A stretch of 42,123 bases of DNA from Mesorhizobium sp. (GTDB taxonomy: Bacteria; Pseudomonadota; Alphaproteobacteria; Rhizobiales; Rhizobiaceae), in contig SAQR01000054.1 in NCBI GenBank assembly GCA_004020365.1, positions 1-42,123 of the forward strand, written 5' to 3'. Below, piece by piece: positions 7,756-15,644 of the stretch. The notes under the pieces are model-generated. The model did not search any database and was not told the origin of the DNA. It was given only the letters and a program-made list of their open reading frames with translations. The translations under genes and the position numbers were made by a program. Position 1 is the stretch's first letter; each line of letters opens with the position of its first letter.

Positions 7756-8766
7756 ATGAGATGCAGGAACAACAGACGACGCAATGCACCGGCCATCGAA
7801 TGGCCGACCGCCTTACTCGCGTTTTTCTGTTACGGCACCTGGCTTGCAGCCGGCCTGTTCCTGTGGCCGTCCTATCCGCTGCTGGCACTGGTCGTTCTGG
7901 CCTTGATGGCGGCGCTGCAATCCTCGCTGGCGCACGAAGTCCTGCACGGCCATCCGACCCGCAATGCGCAGCTCAACGAAGCTTTCGTCTTCCTGCCGAT
8001 TGGTCTCGTCTGGCCGTTCCGGCGGTTCAAGACCATTCATCTGCGCCATCATGCCGACGAACGGCTGACCGATCCGCTTGACGATCCTGAAAGCTACTAC
8101 AAGGCGCTGTGGCAGCACGACGAATTGCCGCCGGCGATGAAGTTCCTGCTGAAGATCAACAACACCATGATTGGCCGCCTCATTCTCGGCCCCTGGCTGT
8201 CGTGCGTCGGCTTCTTCATCGACGATGCCAGGCAGGTGCTCGCCGGCGACAAGGTGATCCGCAAGGCATGGCTGCTGCACGCCATCGGCCTCGCCGTGGT
8301 GCTGCCGGTCGTGCAGTTCGGCTTCGGCATCCCGCTATGGCTCTACATCCTGGTGCCGGTGTGGCTCGGCCAGTCGCTGATCTCGATCCGCACCTTCGCC
8401 GAGCATCAATGGTCGGAGCATCCGGAAGGCCGCACGGTGATCGTCGAGCGTTCGCCGCTGTCGTTGCTGTTCCTCAACAACAATCTGCATTTCGTCCATC
8501 ACAAGAGCCCGACGGTGGCCTGGTACCGGCTGCCGAACCTGTTTGCCGAGCGCCGTGACGAGTGGTTGCGGATGAACAATGGCTATGCCTATCCAAACTA
8601 TTTCGCGCTGCTCCGGGCATACGCCTTCAAGGCCAAGGAGCCGATCGTCCACCCGGTGCTGCGGCGCGCGCCGGAACCGGGCCGGGCGTTCAAGCCGCGC
8701 GTCAGGGCGCGCAGCCTCAATGGGCTTGGCAGTGCCCCGGTGCCGGCTGAGCCGCCGAAAGAATGA
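7756..8766 (+). CDS. Fatty acid desaturase-like membrane di-iron enzyme
   Basis: This 336-residue membrane protein has the three histidine clusters of the desaturase/hydroxylase superfamily: HEVLHGH (residues 60-66), HLRHH (95-99) and HFVHH (245-249), plus an extra HQWSEH at 217-222. Hydrophobic segments lie at about 17-57, 75-90, 170-210 and 235-245. The histidines should hold two iron atoms at the cytoplasmic face and activate oxygen. The substrate could be a lipid acyl chain or a small hydrocarbon; the family also includes the rhizopine-catabolism protein MocD. The gene is divergent from the XRE regulator, which may control it. The Shine-Dalgarno is weak, so the exact start is not certain. 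The C-terminal 50 residues are basic and Pro-rich. Confidence 0.85.
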   Translation: MRCRNNRRRNAPAIEWPTALLAFFCYGTWLAAGLFLWPSYPLLALVVLALMAALQSSLAHEVLHGHPTRNAQLNEAFVFLPIGLVWPFRRFKTIHLRHHADERLTDPLDDPESYYKALWQHDELPPAMKFLLKINNTMIGRLILGPWLSCVGFFIDDARQVLAGDKVIRKAWLLHAIGLAVVLPVVQFGFGIPLWLYILVPVWLGQSLISIRTFAEHQWSEHPEGRTVIVERSPLSLLFLNNNLHFVHHKSPTVAWYRLPNLFAERRDEWLRMNNGYAYPNYFALLRAYAFKAKEPIVHPVLRRAPEPGRAFKPRVRARSLNGLGSAPVPAEPPKE

Positions 8767-8772
8767 ATTTTT

Positions 8773-8795
8773 GGGCATCGCCGGCGGCGATGCCC
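8773..8795. terminator. Strong GC hairpin after the desaturase gene
   Basis: GGGCATCGCC and GGCGATGCCC form a perfect ten-pair stem around a three-base loop, seven bases after the desaturase stop codon. No T run follows on the + strand, so it may act as a 3' mRNA stabiliser or an atypical terminator rather than a classic one. Confidence 0.45.
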
Positions 8796-8849
8796 AGGTG
8801 CGCGTCAATGGACTTGTCAATTTCTCAGCGTAACGATCAAAGTCCCGGG

Positions 8850-9650
8850 ATGAGCGATTTCATTGCCGGGTTGCCGATGTATGACTGGCCTGAAGAGAAG
8901 AACGAGGTCGATGCCCAATGGGCGCGGCTGCGTGATGCCTTGCGGCAAAAAGGCATCGATGCGCCGCAGACCATCGCTCGCGTCAATGCCGATCTGCGGC
9001 CTGTCGAAGGCGGCATCCGCGACGCCGCCGGAAAGGTCATCGGGCCCGATCCGGCGACGCTGCCGCCGGACGAACTGGATTTTTTCGGCCTCTGGCTGCA
9101 TCCGGCGCTGCTGTTCGCACAGGCCTGCTGGGGTCCGCTGGAACTCGGCCTGTCGGAGCATGTCCAACTGATCGGCCAGCCGAATTACGACGCGTTCGAG
9201 GGCGGGCAGGGTGAACTCTATTCGAGCGCGCTCGTGATGCGTGCAGGTGAGGCGCCAACGGTTGGCTCACCGTCCGATGGCAGTCCTCTCATCCCGCTCG
9301 ATATCCTGCGCGGCAAGCACTTTGTTTTCAACAGCCTCGATTCCATGTCGGGGATAATCGCGCTGACGCGTGACCTGGAGGCGCTGGGCGAAAGCCTGGA
9401 CATTTTCTCTGAGCGCAGCGAAAGCGGTGGCCACCGCGCCTCGATTATCGCTATTGCCGAGGGCAAGGCCGATGTCGCGGCCATCGACTGCCGGAGCTGG
9501 GCCAAGGCGCGGCGCTTCGAGCCGGCAGCGGAAGCGGTCACGGTCGTCGGCTGGACAAGGCGGCGCAAGGGCCTGCCGTTCATCACCGCCAGAACGACAC
9601 CGGAAAAGATCGTGGTGGCGCTGCGCGAGGCGGTCGCGGCCACCGCATAA
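8850..9650 (+). CDS. PhnD/SsuA-type periplasmic-binding-fold protein without signal peptide
   Basis: The 266-residue protein resembles the phosphate/phosphite/phosphonate (PhnD-like) substrate-binding family, with early SLPMYD-like residues (GLPMYDWPE), a middle HVQLIGQPNYDAFEGG segment, and FNSLDSMSGIIALTRDLEA. Such proteins normally feed an ABC importer. Here no signal peptide is visible and no permease or ATPase gene is adjacent. It may be a cytoplasmic ligand sensor, or a binding protein whose partners lie elsewhere. The ATG at 8850 fits the family start better than the upstream ATG at 8763, which would overlap the desaturase gene and its hairpin. It ends seven bases from the convergent DddP-like gene. 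Confidence 0.7.
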   Translation: MSDFIAGLPMYDWPEEKNEVDAQWARLRDALRQKGIDAPQTIARVNADLRPVEGGIRDAAGKVIGPDPATLPPDELDFFGLWLHPALLFAQACWGPLELGLSEHVQLIGQPNYDAFEGGQGELYSSALVMRAGEAPTVGSPSDGSPLIPLDILRGKHFVFNSLDSMSGIIALTRDLEALGESLDIFSERSESGGHRASIIAIAEGKADVAAIDCRSWAKARRFEPAAEAVTVVGWTRRRKGLPFITARTTPEKIVVALREAVAATA

Positions 9651-9657
9651 AAAACAA

Positions 9658-11025
9658 TCAGCCGCCGAGCAGCCGCTCGTCGAGCGGATAGGTCGAAAGC
9701 TGCTCGTTGCCGGTCTCGGTGATCAGGATCTGCTCTTCGATCTTGACACCCTCGCGTCCGCCAAGCCGGCCGATATAGCTCTCGACGCAAAGCACCATGC
9801 CCGACACAAGCACGCCGTCGGGCGTGTCTTCGGTCCAGTCGATCGCATGCGGCAGCGTCGGGTATTCGTCGGCCAGGCCGACGCCGTGATAGAGCACGCC
9901 GTAACGCGTCGGGAAACAATCTCCGGGCGGCACCGCCGAGCGTTCGACAAGATCGCGGAACGATGTGCCCGGCCGCATCAGGCCGATGTTGTGGGCGACC
10001 TGATCGGCGGCGATGCGAAACAGCTCGCATTGCTCGTTGGACGGCTCGGTGTCGCCGCAGAGCCAAGTGCGCGACAGGTCGGCGCAGAAACCGTAAGGGC
10101 CGATCAAATCGGTATCGAATGCGACGAGATCGCCGGCTTCGATCGTTCGCGACGAGCATTCCTGGAACCAGGGATTGGTGCGCGGGCCAGACGTCAAGAG
10201 CCGGGTTTCGACCCATTCGCCGCCACGCGCGATGTTGCCGCGGTGGAGTTCGGCCCACAATTCGTTTTCGGAAATGCCTGGCCTCAATGCTGCTTCCATC
10301 TCGCCCATCGCCGCCTCGCAGGCGACGATCGACCGGCGCATGGCCAGGATTTCGTCGGGCGATTTGATCAGGCGTGCATTTTCCATCAGCGCTTCGCCAT
10401 TGCCGATTGAGATGCCGAGGCGGGCGAGCGCTTCGACGCCCTCGGGATTGATGTGGTCGACGGCGATGCGGCTGACACCGCCGCCATGCTCCCTCACCAG
10501 ATCGGCGATGCCGGCCGCCCAGCGGCGGACTTTTTGCTCGGTCAGTTCGCCGCTGTAGAGATAGATCCACGACACTGCCGGCCGCACCTCGTCGACGACG
10601 CCGGAGTGGTCGGAAAGGTGCTGGCAGGAAAAATAGTCGAACAGCACCACCGGACCTTCGGTGGCAACGAAACAATGTCTTGTCGGATTGTGCGCAACCC
10701 AGAGTTGCATATTGGTCGAGTCGGTCGCATAGCGGATGTTGATCGGATCGTAGAGCAAGGCTCCCGCGTAGCTGTGGCGCTTCAGCTCGGCGCGGATGCG
10801 GTCGAGCCGGTATCGGCGCATGGCGGGCAGGTCGGGAGCAGCAATGCCGGCGGCGTGCCACTCGGCTTCCGCCAGTGCGCCATAGCCAAGCACATGCTGG
10901 TTGAGTTCAGCGGCCTTCTGCCGCGACTTCAGGCGCAACGCATCGATTGAGCCGGCTTCGTCCGGCTCGAACGGCGCGATCCTGCGATGACGACCGAACC
11001 GTCGCTCGACGCTCGGATCGCTCAT
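9658..11025 (-). CDS. DddP-like M24-fold protein (DMSP lyase / Xaa-Pro peptidase superfamily)
   Basis: This 455-residue cytoplasmic protein has a creatinase-type N-terminal domain and an M24 'pita-bread' catalytic domain. Stretches such as NIRYATDSTNMQLW, RGGEWVETRLL and SGPRTNPWFQEC closely match my recollection of marine DddP. The metal ligands expected for DddP are all present: D304, D306, D316, H380, E415 and E430. D386, equivalent to the catalytic aspartate, is also present. DddP splits dimethylsulfoniopropionate into dimethyl sulfide and acrylate. Whether this homologue is a true lyase or acts on a related onium compound or a peptide cannot be settled here. The start is set by GGGAGG eight bases upstream. 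It is last in a leftward operon with the flavoprotein and second MttB genes. Confidence 0.85.
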   Translation of the reverse strand: MSDPSVERRFGRHRRIAPFEPDEAGSIDALRLKSRQKAAELNQHVLGYGALAEAEWHAAGIAAPDLPAMRRYRLDRIRAELKRHSYAGALLYDPINIRYATDSTNMQLWVAHNPTRHCFVATEGPVVLFDYFSCQHLSDHSGVVDEVRPAVSWIYLYSGELTEQKVRRWAAGIADLVREHGGGVSRIAVDHINPEGVEALARLGISIGNGEALMENARLIKSPDEILAMRRSIVACEAAMGEMEAALRPGISENELWAELHRGNIARGGEWVETRLLTSGPRTNPWFQECSSRTIEAGDLVAFDTDLIGPYGFCADLSRTWLCGDTEPSNEQCELFRIAADQVAHNIGLMRPGTSFRDLVERSAVPPGDCFPTRYGVLYHGVGLADEYPTLPHAIDWTEDTPDGVLVSGMVLCVESYIGRLGGREGVKIEEQILITETGNEQLSTYPLDERLLGG

Positions 11026-11096
11026 TTTCCCATCCTCCCGATATCGATCGGCCGCGCGGGTCAGGCCCGAGGGCGGGGCCTTTGGGTCCAATGCTT

Positions 11097-13670
11097 TCAG
11101 GTCCGCATCTTCTCGCCGCTCGCGTCGAAAGGCGGCTCGATATTGATGCGGGCTGGTCGTCGACTTCCGAGGATCTCGATCTCGAACAGTCCGGCGCTCT
11201 CGTCCCCGGCCAGGGCCGCTGGCACATAGCCTTGCGCCATCGATTTCTTGACATAATGGGCGTAGCCGCCGGAGGTGACCCAGCCGACCACGCGCCAGTC
11301 GCCGTCGACGATGCCGCGCACGGCCGAAGCGCCTTCCGCGGCCCTCGAGCCGCGCACTTCCTTGCCGTCCGTGTCGAAGCGCGGCGCGCCATAGCCATGC
11401 GGCTTTTCCACCGTACCGTAGTCCTTGCCGCCGACCTTGGCCCAGATCGGTTCGTCGCCCATCACGTCGGCGTCCGCAGCATCGACGATGAAGGAGACAC
11501 GGCGCAGTTTTGGCCCTTTCGCCTGCTCCCTGGCCGCCGCTTCGCGTCCGATGAAGTCGTTCTTCTCCAGCTTGACGAAGCGATCCATCGCGCCTTCGAA
11601 TGGCCCGTAGATCGGGCGCAGTTCGCGGAACCAGGTCGGAAAATTCTTTTCCAGGCGCATCGAGAGCAGGGCGCGCATGCCGAAATCGACCAGGCCGAAC
11701 TCCTCTCCCGCCTCCTTGATCCCCTTGTAGACCAGACGCTGGTAAGCCGGCGCCATCCAGATCTCGTATCCGAGATCGCCGGTATAGGTAATGCGATTGA
11801 CCATGCAGGGCGCGCCGCCGACCGCCATCTCGCGAAAGTCCATGAAGCGGAAGGCCTTGGTCGAGATGTCGACATCGACCAGTTTCTGCAGCAGGTCGCG
11901 TGATTTCGGCCCGGCGATCGACAAGCCGACCAGCGTCTGGTCAAAGCGGTGGATGCGGACGCTACTATCCTTGGGCAGGTGCTTCTCGAACCAGCGCATA
12001 TGATACTTTTGCGCCGCCGACGAGCTCCAGATCATGAAGCGCTCTTCGCCCGCCTTGGCGATGGTGAAGTCGCCGATCAGCCTGCCGAACTCGTTCAGCA
12101 TCGGCGTCAGCACGATGCGGCCGGTCTTCGGCATGCGGTTGGTCATCAGCCGGTTGAGGAAATCTTCAGCTCCCGGCCCTGAAACTTCGTATTTGGCGAA
12201 ATTGGCGATCTCGGTGACGCCGACCTTCTCGCGGGTGGCGCGCACTTCCTCGCCGATCGGCCCGAAATCGTTGGAGCGGTGGAACGAAACGATGTCCTTC
12301 GGCTCGGTGCCTTTCGGTGCGAACCAGAGCGGGGTTTCGAGGCCCCAGCTATCGCCCATGACGGCGTTGTTGGCCAGCATCGTGTCATAGAGCGGGGTTG
12401 TCTGGGCCGGGCGTGCCGCCGGCAGTTCCTCGTTGGGAAAGCGGATGGAAAAACGGCGCGAATAGTTTTCGCGCACCTTGGCATTGGTGTAGCGCAGCGT
12501 CGCCCATTCGCCGAAGCGCGCCACGTCCATGCCCCAGACGTCGAAGCCGGGATCGCCATGGACCATCCAGTTCGACAATGCCAACCCGACGCCGCCGCCT
12601 TGCGAGAAGCCGGCCATGACGGCGCAGGCGCACCAGAAATTGGTCAGGCCCTGCACCGGGCCGACCAGCGGATTGCCGTCGAGCGCGAAGGTGAACGGAC
12701 CGTTGATGATCTGCTTGATGCCGGCCTTCTCGATGCCGGGAAAATGCTTGAAGCCGATTTCCAGCGACGGCGCGATGCGGTCGATGTCGGGCTGCAGCAG
12801 CTCATGGCCGAAATCCCACGGCGTGTTGACCGGAGACCACGGCTTGCAGGCCTTTTCATAGGTGCCGAGCAGGATGCCGTTGCGTTCCTGGCGGGTGTAG
12901 ATCTCGCCCTTGAAGTCCATGACGCCGATCATCTCGCGGCCGGTCGACTTGTTGAATTCCTCGACCTCTGGCATTGGCTCGGTCAAAAGGTACATATGCT
13001 CCATCGCCAGCAGCGGCAGTTCGACGCCGACCATGCGGCCGATCTCGCGCGCCCACAGGCCGCCGCAGTTGACGACATGCTCGGCCTTGACCGTGCCTTG
13101 CTCGGTAACGACGTTCCAGGTGCCGTCGACCTCCTGCGTCAGCTCGACGACGCGATTGCGCAGCACGATCTCGGCGCCGAGCTTCTTGGCGGCCTTGGCG
13201 TATGCGTGGGTGGTGCCGGAAGGGTCGAGATGGCCTTCGACCGGATCCCACATGGCGCCGACGAAATTGGTCTCGTCCATCAGCGGGAACATCGCCTTTG
13301 CCTCTGACGGCGTGATCAGCTCGGTGTCCATGCCGAGATAGCGGCCCTTGGCGTGGGCAAGGCGCAAAAAGTCCATGCGCTCGGGCGTGTCGGCCATCAT
13401 CACGCCGCCAGTCAGGTGCAGCGAGCAGGACTGGCCGGAAAGCTCTTCGATCTCCCTGTAGAGCTGCACCGTATAGGCCTGCAGCTTGGCGACATTGGGA
13501 TCGCCGTTGAGCGTATGGAAGCCGCCCGCCGCATGCCAGGACGAACCGGAGGTGAGCTCCGAACGCTCGATCAGCATGATGTCGGTCCAGCCGGCCTTGG
13601 CCAGATGGTAAAGCACCGAGCAGCCGACGACACCGCCACCGATGACAACCGCTTTTGCATGAGATTTCAT
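11097..13670 (-). CDS. Dimethylglycine/sarcosine dehydrogenase-like FAD oxidoreductase with GcvT domain
   Basis: The 857-residue protein joins two parts. The N-terminal half is a DAO-type FAD domain, with the dinucleotide motif GGGVVG at residues 11-16 and SGSSWHAAGG, whose H46 is the expected covalent flavin histidine. The C-terminal half from about residue 440 is a GcvT-type tetrahydrofolate-binding domain. Characterised relatives oxidise an N-methyl group of dimethylglycine or sarcosine and pass the carbon to tetrahydrofolate. The protein should be cytoplasmic, since no mitochondria-like leader or signal peptide is present. It lies between the second MttB paralogue and the DddP-like gene, which suggests stepwise demethylation of the same compound family. 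The start at 13670 is preferred over the upstream ATG at 13763 because the extension has no family similarity; the Shine-Dalgarno is weak. Confidence 0.88.
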   Translation of the reverse strand: MKSHAKAVVIGGGVVGCSVLYHLAKAGWTDIMLIERSELTSGSSWHAAGGFHTLNGDPNVAKLQAYTVQLYREIEELSGQSCSLHLTGGVMMADTPERMDFLRLAHAKGRYLGMDTELITPSEAKAMFPLMDETNFVGAMWDPVEGHLDPSGTTHAYAKAAKKLGAEIVLRNRVVELTQEVDGTWNVVTEQGTVKAEHVVNCGGLWAREIGRMVGVELPLLAMEHMYLLTEPMPEVEEFNKSTGREMIGVMDFKGEIYTRQERNGILLGTYEKACKPWSPVNTPWDFGHELLQPDIDRIAPSLEIGFKHFPGIEKAGIKQIINGPFTFALDGNPLVGPVQGLTNFWCACAVMAGFSQGGGVGLALSNWMVHGDPGFDVWGMDVARFGEWATLRYTNAKVRENYSRRFSIRFPNEELPAARPAQTTPLYDTMLANNAVMGDSWGLETPLWFAPKGTEPKDIVSFHRSNDFGPIGEEVRATREKVGVTEIANFAKYEVSGPGAEDFLNRLMTNRMPKTGRIVLTPMLNEFGRLIGDFTIAKAGEERFMIWSSSAAQKYHMRWFEKHLPKDSSVRIHRFDQTLVGLSIAGPKSRDLLQKLVDVDISTKAFRFMDFREMAVGGAPCMVNRITYTGDLGYEIWMAPAYQRLVYKGIKEAGEEFGLVDFGMRALLSMRLEKNFPTWFRELRPIYGPFEGAMDRFVKLEKNDFIGREAAAREQAKGPKLRRVSFIVDAADADVMGDEPIWAKVGGKDYGTVEKPHGYGAPRFDTDGKEVRGSRAAEGASAVRGIVDGDWRVVGWVTSGGYAHYVKKSMAQGYVPAALAGDESAGLFEIEILGSRRPARINIEPPFDASGEKMRT

Positions 13671-13838
13671 GACGATAGTTCCGTTTTTGAAGAGATTGAA
13701 TCGAGTGAGCGGGGCCTGCAAGCAAGGCGAGGAAGGGCGCTGGCTGGCATAATATCGCGCCATTCCTCTAGCCCGTCGATCGGGGGAGAGGTGTCGAGCG
13801 GAGCTCGACGGAGTGGGGGTCGACTGTTCATCAAACGA

Positions 13839-15416
13839 TCAAAAATCGGTCGGCGCGCCGCCTTCGGACCGACGTTTGTCGACGAAGGCGTCGAGCTCCT
13901 CGCGGATAGCCGGGTCCATGTAGGGCTCTTCATAGGAGGCCAGCCGCTCCTTCCACACCCGATTGGCTTTTTCGATAGCTGTCGGCGATCCGGCTTCCGC
14001 CCAGGTCTCGAAATTGCGCCAGTCGGAGATGATCGGCGAATAGAACGCGGTCTTGTAGCGGTCCTGGGTATGCTGGGTGCCGAAGAAATGGCCGCCCGGA
14101 CCGACGTCGCGGATGGCGTCGATAGCCAGCGCTTCCTCAGAAAGATCGAGCGGGGTCAAAAATTCGGCCACCATCTGCAGCAGATCGATGTCCAGGATGG
14201 TCTTCTCGTAGGAGCAGCGCAGGCCGCCTTCCAGCCAGCCGGCGGCATGCATCATCAGATTGCCGCCGCCCTGGATGGCGCCCCACAGCGAGAACACGCT
14301 TTCATAGGCGGCCTGTGCGTCGACCGTGTTGGCGGCGCAGGTGTTGGAAGTGCGGTAGGGAATGTTGTAGCGGCGGGCGAGCTGGCCGCCGACCAGTTGC
14401 GCCTTCATGTATTCCGGCGTGCCGAAGGCCGGCGCGCCGGACTTCATGTCGACGTTGGAGGTGAAGCCGCCATAGCCGACGGGCGCGCCCTTGCGCACCA
14501 TCTGGGCGAAGGCAATGCCGGACAGTGCCTCGGCATTCTGCTGCACTAGCGCGCCGGCGATGGTCACCGGCGCCATGGCGCCCGACAGGGTGAACGGCGT
14601 TACGATGACGACTTGGCCCTTGCTCGACATCTGGATAATGCCTTCCATCATCGGCACGTCGAGCTTGAGCGGCGAATTGGTGTTGATGATGGTGAACACC
14701 GACGGCTGTTCGAGAAGCTGTTCGTCGCTGATGCCGCGCGCGATCCTGGTGATCTCGATGCCGTCGACATTGCGCTCCTTGCCGAGCGAATAGATGTGGA
14801 ACACCTTGTCGGTGAGCACGCTCAAATCGCGGATGCATTCGAGGTGGCGGACGGACGGATGGATGTCGATCGGCTCGACCGGATAGCCGCCCGTGCAGTT
14901 CAGGATGTTGTGCATCTGCGCAAGTTTTAGGAAGTTGCGATAGTCCTGCTGGTTGCCCGGCCGGCGGCCGCGATCGATGTCGGAGCAATTGGGCGCCGAC
15001 GCCATCATCGAGATGATCAGATTGTCGCCGCCGAAGCGGACGTTGTGCGCCGGATTGCGGGCATGGATGGTGAATTCCGACGGGCAGTGCGAGACCAGCT
15101 CGAGGATCATGTCGCTGTCGAAGCGCACCCGCTCGCTGCCTTCGCGGACGTCCGCGCCATGTGCCTTCATGATGCGCCTTGCCTCGTCGTGCAGCACATC
15201 GACGCCGATTTCCCTGAGCACACGCAGCGAGGCGAGGTGGATCGATTCCAGCTCGTCGTCGGAGACCAGCCTGGTCGGCGTCAGCGGGATTTTCAGCTGA
15301 CGGAAAGGCGGCTGCTCGAATGCCGCCGCTGCGCCGGCGCGCTTGCCCGCGCGGCCGCCGCGACGGGCGCGGTCGTGTGCCATTGCCGGTTCGGCGGGAT
15401 GAAGGGCGGCGGTCAT
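13839..15416 (-). CDS. Second MttB-family corrinoid methyltransferase
   Basis: This 525-residue paralogue of the 309-1883 protein shares the VTPFTLSGAMAPVTIAG, SGAPAFGTPE, DAQAAYES and GWLEGGL blocks, but differs in many positions, so a different substrate is likely. The frame is intact without an in-frame amber codon, so it is not a pyrrolysine enzyme. The first 35 residues are basic and Ala/Gly-rich. The start at 15416 has GAGGA six bases upstream; a longer open frame to 15575 lacks a ribosome binding site. It is first in a leftward operon with the FAD/GcvT enzyme (168 bases downstream) and the DddP-like gene. A methyl group removed here would need a corrinoid carrier, and the nearest candidate is the partial gene at the left edge. 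Confidence 0.87.
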   Translation of the reverse strand: MTAALHPAEPAMAHDRARRGGRAGKRAGAAAAFEQPPFRQLKIPLTPTRLVSDDELESIHLASLRVLREIGVDVLHDEARRIMKAHGADVREGSERVRFDSDMILELVSHCPSEFTIHARNPAHNVRFGGDNLIISMMASAPNCSDIDRGRRPGNQQDYRNFLKLAQMHNILNCTGGYPVEPIDIHPSVRHLECIRDLSVLTDKVFHIYSLGKERNVDGIEITRIARGISDEQLLEQPSVFTIINTNSPLKLDVPMMEGIIQMSSKGQVVIVTPFTLSGAMAPVTIAGALVQQNAEALSGIAFAQMVRKGAPVGYGGFTSNVDMKSGAPAFGTPEYMKAQLVGGQLARRYNIPYRTSNTCAANTVDAQAAYESVFSLWGAIQGGGNLMMHAAGWLEGGLRCSYEKTILDIDLLQMVAEFLTPLDLSEEALAIDAIRDVGPGGHFFGTQHTQDRYKTAFYSPIISDWRNFETWAEAGSPTAIEKANRVWKERLASYEEPYMDPAIREELDAFVDKRRSEGGAPTDF

Positions 15417-15644
15417 GATAGTCCTCGTAGGCTGCGACGGTGCGGCGGCATAATGGACCGACCGCCGTCCCGCCATTGCGGAGGCGGCGACCACTAGGGC
15501 GAGGGAAGCGACATGGACGTTCACCAGCCGGACGCACCAGGGCGAAACCAGATCTGTGCCCGAACTGTGAAACATGTCACGTTGCGATCACGTCATATTG
15601 AGTAAGTACATTGAATACAAACCGTCCTGAGGGAGACTATTTCC

